Below are positions 26,403-35,860 of a DNA stretch of 64,000 nucleotides, piece after piece. The position numbers were made by a program, and so were the translations under genes. The stretch spans positions 1 to 64,000 of the forward strand of contig JAFPZF010000055.1 of assembly GCA_017417385.1 (NCBI GenBank). The letters run 5' to 3'. Below the pieces are notes generated by a model. That model saw nothing but the letters and a program-made list of their open reading frames with translations. It was not told the DNA's origin and ran no database searches. The stretch comes from Bacteroidales bacterium (GTDB lineage: Bacteria; Bacteroidota; Bacteroidia; Bacteroidales; Marinilabiliaceae). Every line of letters starts with the position of its first letter. Within the stretch, counting starts at the first letter, position 1.

Positions 26403-27475
26403 GCCTTCAGCAATGCAAACTCGACGTGCTGACGCTTATCTCTCGCCAGCCTATATCCTGCCTCGCTATCCGAGAGCGCCTCTATGAGCTGGAGTATCCG
26501 AGCCGACGTCATGGCCCCAGCCTGCTGTGTATATCGCCCAGCCGTCTTCTCGCCGACGTCAAGCAGCCGTACCGCCTCGGGCGACTGCGCGACGAGCAGA
26601 TTACGCAAATGATGGCTCAGTCCACTTAGGAAGTTCAAGGCGTCAAAACCTCTCCTCAGCACGTCGTCGAACTGTAGCAGGCTCTTGATGTAGTCGTGAT
26701 TGTTGATGTTGTCTACGGCCTCGAAAAAGACGTCGTAGTCGAGTATGTTCAGGTTCTCGACGACCTTGCGATACGTCACCTCGCTGCCCGAGAACGCTAC
26801 TATCTGGTCGAATATGGACAGCGCATCACGCATCGCACCGTCCGCCTTCTGCGCTATCACCTCCAGTGCGTCGTCCTCGGCTGTTATGCCCTCGCTCTTG
26901 GCGACGTACTTCAGGTGGTCCGCGACGTCCGGCACTGTTATCCTCTTGAAGTCGAAGACCTGGCATCGAGAAATGATGGTCGGCAATATCTTATGCTTCT
27001 CGGTCGTCGCCAATATGAATATGGCATACGACGGCGGCTCCTCCAATGTCTTCAAGAAGGCATTGAACGCCTGCTGAGAGAGCATGTGGACCTCATCGAT
27101 GATATATACGGAATATCGACCGACCTGAGGCGGGAACTGGACACTGTCCGTGACCTCCCTTATGTCGTCGACTGAATTGTTCGACGCCGCATCGAGCTCG
27201 TGTATGTTCAGCGATCGATTCTCGTTGAACGCCTTGCAACTCTCACACTCGTTGCACGGCTCAAAGTCCGCTGTCAGGTTCGAGCAGTTGACGGTCTTCG
27301 CAAAGATTCGCGAACACGTCGTCTTTCCGACGCCCCTCGGTCCACAAAAGAGGTATGAGTGAGCTATACGCTGCTCCCTCACCGCATTCTTCAACGTCTG
27401 GGTGACACTCGCCTGACCAACTACCGACGCAAACGTCGCAGGCCTATACTTTCGTGCTGATACTACGTAATCCAT
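26369..27475 (-). CDS. dnaX: DNA polymerase III gamma subunit (unshifted dnaX product)
   Basis: 368 residues from ATG 27475. Gamma/tau is the ATPase of the clamp loader. Walker A GPRGVGKTT is at about 41-49, the zinc module CNECESC near 74-80 with CSN and CEPC ahead of it, Walker B with IIDEVHML near 119, sensor 1 ILATTEKHKILPTIISRC near 151-168, and domain III follows to VEFALLKACMLG. The frame ends in EKKKS at an A10 run. The ATG at 27475 is preferred to the upstream in-frame ATG 27496 because the promoter box TATCTTTG lies between them. Only eight bases separate the box from the ATG, implying a nearly leaderless mRNA. First gene of the dnaX-trxB-patatin operon. Confidence 0.92.
   Translation of the reverse strand: MDYVVSARKYRPATFASVVGQASVTQTLKNAVREQRIAHSYLFCGPRGVGKTTCSRIFAKTVNCSNLTADFEPCNECESCKAFNENRSLNIHELDAASNNSVDDIREVTDSVQFPPQVGRYSVYIIDEVHMLSQQAFNAFLKTLEEPPSYAIFILATTEKHKILPTIISRCQVFDFKRITVPDVADHLKYVAKSEGITAEDDALEVIAQKADGAMRDALSIFDQIVAFSGSEVTYRKVVENLNILDYDVFFEAVDNINNHDYIKSLLQFDDVLRRGFDALNFLSGLSHHLRNLLVAQSPEAVRLLDVGEKTAGRYTQQAGAMTSARILQLIEALSDSEAGYRLARDKRQHVEFALLKACMLGDEKKKS
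26375..26385 (-). promoter_or_regulatory. dnaX slippery site (A10G)
   Basis: The minus strand reads GAC GAA AAA AAA AAG TCT TAG in the gamma frame. The last seven bases before TCT are A AAA AAG in the same phase as the E. coli dnaX slippery heptamer. A -1 slip leads to GTC TTA GCG and the tau frame; no slip ends at TAG two codons later. Ten A in a row could also allow RNA polymerase slippage. Confidence 0.7.
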
Positions 27476-27483
27476 ATCTCTTA

Positions 27484-27491
27484 CAAAGATA
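27484..27491 (-). promoter_or_regulatory. -7 box TATCTTTG of dnaX operon
   Basis: Exact TAnnTTTG match, eight bases from the dnaX ATG. It decides the dnaX start. Confidence 0.6.
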
Positions 27492-27572
27492 TGCAAAAAT
27501 TATTTTCCGACACCATTTGTCAGCTCTTTATATCTTTTTGCCATCTCTCTCCCCTTCTCCCCTTCTTCCCTT

Positions 27573-30503
27573 CTACTGCTCTATCGTTATCCCCATGACG
27601 CCAAACACTATGTCGTGCGCCTCAGCCGACACTCTTATGCTCCTGACGGTCTTCTTCCTGTCAAGCGGCATCTGGAGGACTGTCGCCACTCCTCCATCGA
27701 CATACGGTCCATATACTGACTTCGGATTGCTCGTCAACGTGAAACCTACCTTGCCCGTGCCGAGACTGACCATCAACGGCCTCGGGCTCCCGGAGTCAAA
27801 GGCCTTCCCGTCCTCAAAATACTCCTGCTCTATCGGGACGTAGTTGTACGGCGGGACGACCTTCAGCGTGTCACTCGTCCCGTCTGTGTACTCCGCCAAT
27901 ACTCTTGCATTCTCGATTCTTGTCTGCATGTGGTTTGTCGAGCCCGCCACCAGCAGATAGGCCTTCCTGCCCTTCATGCCTACTGGTATCTCGACGCTCG
28001 TCGGGAAATTGTCCCATATCGAGACGAATACGACGTTGTTGCCGCTCTGAGCCAATCTGAACTTTAGTCCTCCTGGCAACGTCAACACGCCCTCTGGCAA
28101 CGCTCTCATCGCACTGTCACTGACGTCCGCGACGAGCTGCGGATGGCACCACTCGCCTATCCCCTGCTTGGGGATCTGTAGCGTCGTGACGTTCGGCCTC
28201 GGCGTGAGATACTCGTGCTTGAATATGTTCGCGACTGTATCATTGCAACTTCCCGATATGTCTACGATCTTCTGCTTCTTCCCGACTTTCTCGCCCCTCC
28301 ACGCCTGATAGCACTTCTCCGGAGCTACGCTCTTCACCATCCGCTGCGCCTCTACTGTCTTCCGCCTCGGACACCTGAGGACGATCTCCTGCTCTCTCTC
28401 CGCCGTTCCGACTTTGCTGACGACTCCTTCGTCAGCCCTCATCCTGAACTCTATCTTCAGCGGCTCGGCAAACTGCTGTGAGGCTCTGAGTCTGCACTCG
28501 TCGCCCTCTCTTCTGAAAGTGTATGTCATATACGGCGTCCTGACTGTCGCACTATCCCACTCCGCCGGGAAGCCTGGCTCTACGACGCACCTGCCCTCCA
28601 GCGCATGCGGACGTATGCCCCACAGTCCTTTGATCAGACACCGCGCTGCCGTCCCGACGACGTCGCCAAAGTCTCTGTAGCACTCTCCCCTCGCCGCATC
28701 ACAGAAGGATAGCTGACCGAAATTGCCCGGCGAGATTCCCAATATCATGTTGTCGACGACGTTTGCCCTCAGCATCCTGTATCCTGCATCTGGCATCCCT
28801 GCCTCAAAGAAGGCCAGCGCCATGTTGTAGTTCTCCGCAGGCGCCACGTTGTTGATGCTCCACGAGTATGGCATCCAGTCTGTCGTCGATATTGTGTAGT
28901 TGTCTTCGTCAACTTTGATTCGCGGCTGATGTCTCTCCGCCCACATCGCCGCCCTATGTCTCTGCTCCTCGGTCCCGACCTCGCAGTCTATCGCGGTATA
29001 TGTGGTCCAGAGTCCCGCATCTCCGTGGAGATTCAACCTGTCATAGTCTTCATATTCTGCCCAGTGTCCCTCGCTCTCTATCCATAGTCTGCTGTCTATG
29101 GCCTTCGCTATCTTCTCGTACTCCTCCTTGTATCGCGTACCGTCCTCGCCCAATATCTCTGCTATCTTCGTCGCATACTTGTTCGCCCGGAGGTTGTACG
29201 CTGTCGAGTGCGTCACCCCGCCTCCTGAATAATACAGTGCGTCCGACGCCCAGATGCAGCAATATGCGTCATACAGTCCGTCATCGTCTGGGTCGTAGTT
29301 TCTCTTCTCCCACTCGAGGTGTAGCTTGAGCAGCTCCCAATATCTCCTCAGCGTCTCCTTCCGTGCGTCATAGTCGATGTGCTCGAGCAGCTCGTCGACG
29401 AAGTTGAGGTTCATGTCATAGTGATGCATGACGTCGCTCTTGTTCGGGTATCTGCACAGGTACCCGTTGCTGTACATCTGCGTGCCCCACTTCTTCTCTG
29501 CCCTCGCTATGTTGAGCTCCTGGTCTTGCGTCGGGTGCGGATATATCGGCTCGACATTCCTGACCTGGCTCGCCGCGTATGCGTCTAAATGTCTCTGCTG
29601 CCTGTCCTGCCACCCGAGGTAGTCTCCCGTGTACCCTGCTCGCCAACCCGCAAGCTGCATTCTCCACCCTATCGCCCCGTGGAGCCACGTCTCGCCATCC
29701 CATATTCCCTCTGCCGCAGCAACTATCGCCCCATCAAGGGCGTTCAGCCATTCGTCAGGCGTCCGAAACTCTATATGCCGAGCCATCTTCTCCCGCTCTG
29801 CCTCCGCCCGCTCCCAGGCCTCCGTGTTGTTCATCTCCTCTACGGCTTTCATGCCCGTGGCAAAGACAAGGTATAGCTCCCGGCCTTCTTTGAGTCTGAA
29901 ATAGGACGACGCCTGCTTCCCGTCTGCCTCAAATCCGTCCTTGGGATCTACTCCGATGTCCCCGCTCCTGTTCATCTTCTTGACCTTGGTGTACGAGAGT
30001 ATGGCCTCTATCGTCAACTCTTCTTTCGCATCCCTGACTGCCATCTTCCACATCGCGGACTCTATGTCTGTCGATGCCAACACTTCGATATGGATTTCGA
30101 CCCCTCCAAGGCGTCTGTCCTTCAGGGTGTACTCTCTCCTCCCGCAGTCATATTCTGCCCTGCAAGTCTCTATCTCGTCCATCGGCACGACGACTCCGTC
30201 CGCCCGGACGACTCTAAATGCTATGTTATGATACTCACCCCTTCTGAAGGTCGCAAAGACTGGCCTGTCCGACGTCTCTACTCTGAAGTCGGTCACGCCT
30301 CCATAGAGCGCCCGCGTATACCTGTTCCGCCCGTTCTCGGAGACGAACTTGTCGCCCTCTACTCTGTACTGAACTGTCCGCTGTGTCCCGCGTAGTTCGT
30401 CGTTATAGGACTTTGATTCTATGAAGTCGCCTATCTTCTTCTGGCTATATGAGACTACGCTCATCGCCACCATCATGATGGCTGCTGCTACTCTTGCTTC
30501 CAT
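27573..30503 (-). CDS. Large exported DUF4450-type protein, probable glycoside hydrolase fold
   Basis: 976 residues from ATG 30503 (MEARVAAAIMMVAMSVVSYS), a signal peptide. The upstream ATG at 30521 is inside a TAAATTTG promoter box and is rejected. Residues about 40-250 are beta-rich. Residues about 260-680 have the repeated helical pattern of an (alpha/alpha)6 barrel: AIGWRMQLAGWRAGYTGDYLGW, HYDMNLNFVDELLEHIDY, DPDDDGLYDAYCCIWASDAL and MPYSWSINNVAPAENYNMAL. Acidic residues in the Asp-rich loop or the WMPYSWS segment could be catalytic. C-terminal beta domains follow. I assign it to DUF4450 from memory of the family. It follows galM on the same strand, downstream of the arabinose genes, so a plant-polysaccharide substrate is a reasonable guess. 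Confidence 0.65.
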   Translation of the reverse strand: MEARVAAAIMMVAMSVVSYSQKKIGDFIESKSYNDELRGTQRTVQYRVEGDKFVSENGRNRYTRALYGGVTDFRVETSDRPVFATFRRGEYHNIAFRVVRADGVVVPMDEIETCRAEYDCGRREYTLKDRRLGGVEIHIEVLASTDIESAMWKMAVRDAKEELTIEAILSYTKVKKMNRSGDIGVDPKDGFEADGKQASSYFRLKEGRELYLVFATGMKAVEEMNNTEAWERAEAEREKMARHIEFRTPDEWLNALDGAIVAAAEGIWDGETWLHGAIGWRMQLAGWRAGYTGDYLGWQDRQQRHLDAYAASQVRNVEPIYPHPTQDQELNIARAEKKWGTQMYSNGYLCRYPNKSDVMHHYDMNLNFVDELLEHIDYDARKETLRRYWELLKLHLEWEKRNYDPDDDGLYDAYCCIWASDALYYSGGGVTHSTAYNLRANKYATKIAEILGEDGTRYKEEYEKIAKAIDSRLWIESEGHWAEYEDYDRLNLHGDAGLWTTYTAIDCEVGTEEQRHRAAMWAERHQPRIKVDEDNYTISTTDWMPYSWSINNVAPAENYNMALAFFEAGMPDAGYRMLRANVVDNMILGISPGNFGQLSFCDAARGECYRDFGDVVGTAARCLIKGLWGIRPHALEGRCVVEPGFPAEWDSATVRTPYMTYTFRREGDECRLRASQQFAEPLKIEFRMRADEGVVSKVGTAEREQEIVLRCPRRKTVEAQRMVKSVAPEKCYQAWRGEKVGKKQKIVDISGSCNDTVANIFKHEYLTPRPNVTTLQIPKQGIGEWCHPQLVADVSDSAMRALPEGVLTLPGGLKFRLAQSGNNVVFVSIWDNFPTSVEIPVGMKGRKAYLLVAGSTNHMQTRIENARVLAEYTDGTSDTLKVVPPYNYVPIEQEYFEDGKAFDSGSPRPLMVSLGTGKVGFTLTSNPKSVYGPYVDGGVATVLQMPLDRKKTVRSIRVSAEAHDIVFGVMGITIEQ

Positions 30504-30508
30504 ATATG

Positions 30509-30516
30509 CAAATTTA
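30509..30516 (-). promoter_or_regulatory. -7 box TAAATTTG of the DUF4450-type gene
   Basis: Exact TAnnTTTG match only five bases upstream of the chosen ATG, so the mRNA is probably leaderless. Confidence 0.5.
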
Positions 30517-30624
30517 ATCATTTTATCCTTCTTCCCCGCCCTCTTGGTCTTTTAATGTCTCCTTTCCCCTACCCTATCTTCCCCCACGCCCTTCTCTCCG
30601 CCCCTACGCAACTCTTTTGTACGC

Positions 30625-30664
30625 AAAAAGCCCCGCACCTATGTTTTACCTTCGGTGCGGGGCT
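30625..30664 (-). terminator. Terminator after galM
   Basis: AGCCCCGCACC pairs perfectly with GGTGCGGGGCT around GAAGGTAAAACATA, followed by TTTTT on the minus strand, 22 bases past the galM stop. Confidence 0.85.
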
Positions 30665-30686
30665 TATTTAGCCTGCTATTCTGTCT

Positions 30687-31865
30687 TTACTTCTCGACTG
30701 AGAAGGAGTAGATGCAGATATGGCTGTATGTCTCTCCCGGATTGAGCTGGCACTGTGGGAACGCCGGCGTGTTCGGCGTGTTAGGATAGTGCTGCGTCTC
30801 GAGGCAGAGCGCCGAACGACGTGGATACATCTTACCACACTTGCCCTTCTGCGTCCCGTTCAGGAAGTTGCCTGCGTAGAACTGTACACCCGGCTCCGAC
30901 GTGTAGACTCTCATGATGCGACCACTCTGCGGGTCGTTCACCTGTGCCGCAAAACGTACTCCGTTCTCGCCGATGCAGTCCGAGAGGACGAAGTTATGGT
31001 CGTAACCCTGTCCGAGGAGAAGCTGCGGATGCTGGCTCTCGAGGCTGTCACTGATGAGATGCGACGTGCGGAAGTCGAATGGCGTGCCCTCGACGCTCAT
31101 CATCTCGCCCGTTGGTATCAGCTTGTCATCGACAGGCGTGATCTCGTCTGCTGCTATGCGGAGGACCTCGTCGTTGATGCTCTCGTCGTCGTCACCATTG
31201 AGGTTGAAGAACGAGTGGTTGGTGAGGTTGACGACTGTCGGCTTGTCGGTCGTTGCTGTGTACGAGATGACGACGCTGTTGGTGTCGGTCAACTCGTAGG
31301 TGACTGCCGTGGCGAGGTTGCCCGGGAAACCCATCTCGCCGTCAGGCGATGTGTACTTGAAGGTGATCTTCTGGTCGCCCTCCTGATTGGCATCCCATAC
31401 GACTGCATAGAATCCCTTATGTCCTCCGTGCAGTGAATTGGTCCCCTCGTTCTGGTCGACTGTGTACTCGGTGCCGTCAATGCTGAACTTGCCCTCAGCT
31501 ATGCGGTTGCCATATCGCCCGATCGTCGCTCCGAAAAATGGCTCGCCCTTACCCGTAGCATTGTCACATGCTGCATACTCTGCCGCCGTGGCATATCCCT
31601 GGACGACGTCCGCAAGCTTGCCGTTGCGGTCCGGGACGTAGAGCGACACCATCTTCGCTCCGATGTTGGTGAACTGCGCTGTGACTCCGTTCTTGTTGGT
31701 AAGTGTGTAGAGTTTCACGGTCTTTCCGTCGACCGTCGCCTCGCCAAAGGACTTAGGGCAGATGCCGACCTTCTGGCAGCTATCCGCGGGCTTACCGCCC
31801 TGGCATGAATAGAGTGTGAGCATGGCAAGCGATGCTAGGCCTGCACACAGAAATCTCTTTGTCAT
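30687..31865 (-). CDS. galM: Aldose 1-epimerase (mutarotase), lipoprotein
   Basis: 392 residues. It interconverts alpha and beta anomers of aldoses. The N-terminus MTKRFLCAGLASLAMLTLYSC is a lipoprotein signal (LYSC), so the enzyme sits in the periplasm or outer membrane. Active-site regions are NSLHGGHKGF (His near 136), VNLTNHSFFNLNG (His near 215) and PGVQFYAGNFL with the Glu just before it (TSEPGVQ near 330). The gene lies directly downstream of the arabinose kinase gene, separated by a strong terminator, and is the expected partner that supplies the right arabinose anomer to the isomerase. Confidence 0.93.
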   Translation of the reverse strand: MTKRFLCAGLASLAMLTLYSCQGGKPADSCQKVGICPKSFGEATVDGKTVKLYTLTNKNGVTAQFTNIGAKMVSLYVPDRNGKLADVVQGYATAAEYAACDNATGKGEPFFGATIGRYGNRIAEGKFSIDGTEYTVDQNEGTNSLHGGHKGFYAVVWDANQEGDQKITFKYTSPDGEMGFPGNLATAVTYELTDTNSVVISYTATTDKPTVVNLTNHSFFNLNGDDDESINDEVLRIAADEITPVDDKLIPTGEMMSVEGTPFDFRTSHLISDSLESQHPQLLLGQGYDHNFVLSDCIGENGVRFAAQVNDPQSGRIMRVYTSEPGVQFYAGNFLNGTQKGKCGKMYPRRSALCLETQHYPNTPNTPAFPQCQLNPGETYSHICIYSFSVEK

Positions 31866-31879
31866 AATTTGGTTTCAAG

Positions 31880-31916
31880 AAAAAAGCAGGAACGCCCCGG
31901 GTTCGGACGTTCCTGC
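31880..31916 (-). terminator. Terminator between the kinase gene and galM
   Basis: GCAGGAACG pairs with CGTTCCTGC around a 13-base loop and is followed by TTTTTTC on the minus strand, 20 bases before the galM ATG. It should reduce read-through from the arabinose operon into galM. Confidence 0.85.
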
Positions 31917-31928
31917 TGCAGTGTGTGA

Positions 31929-33527
31929 TTACTTCTTTAGTTTTGTAGCCGCCTCCTCGATTCCGAGGCACGCCTTGTAGTTCTCGATGTAGGCGTTGAA
32001 GCCCTCGACTTCCTCCTGTGTCGGACGAATCTCAGTGCCTGCGTCGCCTGCGAAGACTTTCTTGTCAAGATAAGCATCGAGCGTGAGCTTCTCGCTGTTG
32101 TTGACGACGAAGTCTGCGAGGAGCGCAATGCCCCACGCTCCACCCTCACCAGCCGTCTCCATGACTGAGATCGGCGAGTTGAGCGCCGCCGCAAGGACGC
32201 GCTGACCTACTCCCTTCGTGCGGAAGAGTCCACCGTGTGCCGTGATCCTATCGACCTTGACTTTCTCCTCCTTGAAGAGGATATCGTTGCCGATCTTGAG
32301 GACACCAACCGAGCCGTAGAGGTGTGCCCTCATGAAGTTGGCAAGGTTGAACTTGTCAGATGCCGAACGTACGAAGAGCGGACGTCCCTCTGCAAGGCCT
32401 GTGACTGGCTCACCAGAGATGTAGTTGAACGAGACGAGGCCACCACAGTCTGCATTGCCCTTGAGCGCATTGTTGTAGAGCTTGCCGAAGATCTCGTCCA
32501 TGTCGACCTTGAGGCCCATGAGCTCCTGATACTCCCTGAAGAGTCCTACCCATGCGTTGAGGTCCGACGTGCAGTTGTTGCAGTGTACCATCGCGACGAG
32601 GCTGCCGTCAGGCGTCGTGACCATGTCGATCATCTCGTTTGGCTTCGAGAGGTCCTTCTCGAGGACTATCATCGAGAACGATGATGTGCCCGCCGAGACG
32701 TTACCGGTGCGCTGCTTGACTGCATTGGTGGCTACCATACCGGTGCCTGCATCTCCCTCCGGAGGACATAGTGGTATGCCCGCCTTGAGGTGTCCAGAGA
32801 CGTCGATACGCTTTGCTCCCTCTGCCGTCAGCTTGCCTGCCTCCTCGCCCGCGACGAGGACTTCCGGCAATATCTTCTCGAGTGTCCATGGGAATCCCTT
32901 CGGAGCTACGAGCTTGTTGAACTTGCTGACCATCTCCGCCGAGTAGGTCTTCGTCTTCGGGTCGACTGGTATCATGCCCGATGCGTCGCCTACGCCGAGG
33001 ACGAAGCGTCCCGTCAACTGCCAGTGTACGAAGCCCGCAAGCGTCGTCAGATACTTGATCTGTGGGACGTGCTTCTCTCCGTTGAGTATGGCCTGATACA
33101 GGTGAGAGATGCTCCAACGTAGCGGTATGTTATAGACGAAGAGCTTGGAGAGCTCCGCTGCTGCCTTGCCTGTGTTGGTGTTGCGCCACGTGCGGAACGG
33201 GACGAGTATCGACTGCTTCTCGTCAAACGCCATGTAGCCGTGCATCATCGCACTGATACCGATGGCTGCGAGGTTCTCGATCTCTACGTCGTAGAGTTTC
33301 TTGACCTCCGCACGTAGGTTCGCATAGCAGTCCTGAAGTCCATACCATACTGCCTCGATGCTGTAGGTCCAGAGTCCATCGACGAGCTGGTTCTCCCACT
33401 CGTGGCTCCCCTGTGCTATTGGCTTATGCTCCTCGTCGATGAGGACGGCCTTGACTCGCGTCGATCCGAACTCGATGCCGAGGATGGCCTTGCCCTGCTC
33501 GATTGTTTGCTTTGCTGTAAGACTCAT
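31929..33527 (-). CDS. araB: FGGY-family sugar kinase, likely L-ribulokinase
   Basis: 532 residues. FGGY kinases phosphorylate sugars with ATP in the cytoplasm. IEFGSTRVKAVLID near residue 18 is the phosphate-1 motif, ISAMMHGYMAFD the substrate region, GVGDASGMIPVD and GNVSAGTSSFSMIV the second phosphate motif, and AGEGGAWGIALL the adenosine motif. Sequence is closer to xylulokinases than to E. coli AraB, but its place between araA and galM, with araD in the same run, makes ribulose the likely substrate, as in other Bacteroides arabinose operons. It begins 19 bases after araA. Confidence 0.85.
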   Translation of the reverse strand: MSLTAKQTIEQGKAILGIEFGSTRVKAVLIDEEHKPIAQGSHEWENQLVDGLWTYSIEAVWYGLQDCYANLRAEVKKLYDVEIENLAAIGISAMMHGYMAFDEKQSILVPFRTWRNTNTGKAAAELSKLFVYNIPLRWSISHLYQAILNGEKHVPQIKYLTTLAGFVHWQLTGRFVLGVGDASGMIPVDPKTKTYSAEMVSKFNKLVAPKGFPWTLEKILPEVLVAGEEAGKLTAEGAKRIDVSGHLKAGIPLCPPEGDAGTGMVATNAVKQRTGNVSAGTSSFSMIVLEKDLSKPNEMIDMVTTPDGSLVAMVHCNNCTSDLNAWVGLFREYQELMGLKVDMDEIFGKLYNNALKGNADCGGLVSFNYISGEPVTGLAEGRPLFVRSASDKFNLANFMRAHLYGSVGVLKIGNDILFKEEKVKVDRITAHGGLFRTKGVGQRVLAAALNSPISVMETAGEGGAWGIALLADFVVNNSEKLTLDAYLDKKVFAGDAGTEIRPTQEEVEGFNAYIENYKACLGIEEAATKLKK

Positions 33528-33546
33528 AATCTTCCCGATTGTTGGC

Positions 33547-35094
33547 TTACATCAAAGCCTTGTTGAGCATGTAGTAGACTTCGTTGTTGCGGAGCTGCTG
33601 CTTGAAGTTCTCGATGGTCGTATCCTTGTCGATGTGGACCATCTCGATGCCTGCAATCTCTGCATAGTCCTGCCAGTACTCCGGCGTGATGTCGTATGAG
33701 AAGCAGCTGTGGTGCGTACCACCTGCGAGTATCCATGCGCCTGCGCCAACCTCGAAGTTAGGCTGCGGTATCCACAGTGCTGATGCGACTGGGAGCTTTG
33801 GCAGTGGCTTCGGCTCGATGCACTTGACGTCGTTGACGATGAGACGGAAACGATTGCCCATGTCGACAACGGTAGCCGTGACGCCGTCGCCCTTCTTCGA
33901 CGTGAAGACGAGACGTGCCGTCTGGCTCTTGCGGATGCCTATGCCGAGGAAGTGTACCTCGAGCTTCGGCTTCTTCTCTGCTGCGATGAGCGGGCAGACC
34001 TCGAGCATGTGAGACTGCAGGATCGAGCTGTCCTTGCCGTTGAAGTTGAGGGTGTAGTCCTCGAGGAACGAGCATCCTGTCGGGAGGCCCTGCGTCATGA
34101 ACCATACTGTGCGATAGAGCGCTGCACTCTTCCAGTCACCCTCTGCGCCGAAGCCATAGCCCTCTGCCATGAGTCGCTGCGATGCGAGGCCTGGGATCTG
34201 GTCGAAGCCGACGAACTTCGGGTCGTTGATGTCCTGTGTGCCGAGGTCGTCGAAGTTGGTGGTGAAGCCCTTCGCACCCTTTGCCTTGAGGATCGAGCGT
34301 AGAGCAAGCTCTGCCTTTGCTGCGTTCCAGACCTTCTGGCCTGCCTCGCTCTTCTTGTCCTCGAGCTCCTTGGCATGGTCATACTCCTTCATGTATGTTG
34401 CGAAGAGTGCATCGACCTCTGCGTCGGTGATCTTCTTGTAGTGCTCCATGAGCTCGGATACCGGACAGTAGTCTACGTGGTAACCCATGACCTGCTCTGC
34501 CGCTACCTTGTCGCCATCGGTGACTGCGACGTTGTTCATCTGGTCGCCAAATCGCAAGATGAGCATGTCCTGGCTGTCTGCCCATGCTGCTGCTACACGC
34601 GCCCAGACTGCTATGTGCTTCTGAGCTGCCTCGTCCTTCCAGTAGCCGACGACGACTTTCCTGCGGAGGCGGAGACGTGCACAGATGTGGCCGAACTCAC
34701 GGTCTCCATGTGCACTCTGGTTGAGGTTCATGAAGTCCATGTCCATCGTCGACCATGGTATCTCCTCGTTGTACTGGGTATGGAAGTGGAGCAACGGCTT
34801 CTTGAGCTGCTGGAGTCCATGGATCCACATCTTGGCTGGCGAGAACGTGTGCATCCACGTGATGATGCCGACACACTTCTCGTCGTTGTTCGCAGCCTTC
34901 ATGATGTTCTCGACCTCCTTGCTGGAGTTCGCCGTGCCCTTATAGACGATCTTGACCGGGATGTTGCCGCTCTTGTTGAGGCCGTCGACCATCTCCTTGG
35001 AATGTCCGTCGACTGCTACGACTGCGTCACCTCCGTAGAGCAACTGCGCACCAGTCACCCACCATATCTCGTACTCAGAAAAAACCTGTGCCAT
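33547..35094 (-). CDS. araA: L-arabinose isomerase
   Basis: 515 residues, standard length. It converts L-arabinose to L-ribulose with a manganese-bound active site. The N-terminus EIWWVTGAQLLYGGD is diagnostic, followed by WMHTFSPAKMWI, PLLHFHTQYNEEIPW and RMAEGYGFGAEGDWK (metal-binding Glu). The C-terminal region has GTHHSCFSYD with the last metal-binding His. Codons are of the highly expressed type (ATC, CGT). It is the second gene of the araD-araA-araB run. Confidence 0.97.
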   Translation of the reverse strand: MAQVFSEYEIWWVTGAQLLYGGDAVVAVDGHSKEMVDGLNKSGNIPVKIVYKGTANSSKEVENIMKAANNDEKCVGIITWMHTFSPAKMWIHGLQQLKKPLLHFHTQYNEEIPWSTMDMDFMNLNQSAHGDREFGHICARLRLRRKVVVGYWKDEAAQKHIAVWARVAAAWADSQDMLILRFGDQMNNVAVTDGDKVAAEQVMGYHVDYCPVSELMEHYKKITDAEVDALFATYMKEYDHAKELEDKKSEAGQKVWNAAKAELALRSILKAKGAKGFTTNFDDLGTQDINDPKFVGFDQIPGLASQRLMAEGYGFGAEGDWKSAALYRTVWFMTQGLPTGCSFLEDYTLNFNGKDSSILQSHMLEVCPLIAAEKKPKLEVHFLGIGIRKSQTARLVFTSKKGDGVTATVVDMGNRFRLIVNDVKCIEPKPLPKLPVASALWIPQPNFEVGAGAWILAGGTHHSCFSYDITPEYWQDYAEIAGIEMVHIDKDTTIENFKQQLRNNEVYYMLNKALM

Positions 35095-35135
35095 AAATCA
35101 AACTGTTTATTTTTTATTGTGGTTAGTTATTGTTC

Positions 35136-35831
35136 TTACTTTTTCTTCTGCCCATAGTAGGCGTTTGGTCCATGCTTGCGCATGTAGTGCTTCTCGATGA
35201 GGAGCGGATTCATCGTCGTCTGCGGATTGACTGCGAACGAGACGAACGCCATCTTGGCACACTGCTCCATGACCTTGGCGTTATAGACGGCATTGTCTGG
35301 CGACGTGCCCCACGAGAACGGACCGTGATTCTTGACGAGCACGCCCGGCGTGTGGTCCGGATTGATGCCCTGGAAACGATCGACGATGACATTGCCGGTC
35401 TCGAGCTCATAGTCGCCCTTGACCTCCGCCTCGGTCATGTCCCTCGTGCATGGGATGTCTTTGTAGAAGTAGTCGGCATGCGTTGTGCCTATGTTCGGGA
35501 TGTCCTTCCCAGCCTGTGCCCATGCCGTTGCATACGTCGAGTGCGTGTGGACGACGCCTCCGATGTTCTTGAAGGCTCGATAGAGAACGAGGTGCGTCGG
35601 GGTGTCCGACGACGGATTGAGGTCTCCCTCGACGACTTTACCTGTGTTGAGGTCGACGACGACCATGTCGGATGCCTTCATGACGTCATAACCGACGCCA
35701 CTTGGCTTGATGACTATCAGCCCCTTCTCCCTGTCTATGCCTGAGACGTTGCCCCATGTGAAAATCACTAGTCCCTGCTTGACCAAGTCGAGATTGGCCT
35801 TGAAAACTTTTTCTTTAAGTTCTTCGAGCAT
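35136..35831 (-). CDS. araD: L-ribulose-5-phosphate 4-epimerase
   Basis: 231 residues, usual length. It epimerises L-ribulose-5-phosphate to D-xylulose-5-phosphate, feeding the pentose phosphate pathway. Class II aldolase fold marks are [10 protein letters not shown] and IKPSGVGYD for phosphate binding, the zinc ligands in [13 protein letters not shown] (two His), and [11 protein letters not shown] with the third His. It is the first gene behind its own TAAATTTG promoter, with a 140-base structured leader, and araA follows 41 bases later. Confidence 0.96.
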   Translation of the reverse strand: MLEELKEKVFKANLDLVKQGLVIFTWGNVSGIDREKGLIVIKPSGVGYDVMKASDMVVVDLNTGKVVEGDLNPSSDTPTHLVLYRAFKNIGGVVHTHSTYATAWAQAGKDIPNIGTTHADYFYKDIPCTRDMTEAEVKGDYELETGNVIVDRFQGINPDHTPGVLVKNHGPFSWGTSPDNAVYNAKVMEQCAKMAFVSFAVNPQTTMNPLLIEKHYMRKHGPNAYYGQKKK

Positions 35832-35860
35832 TGCTATATCTATTTATCGTTCAACTCCTC

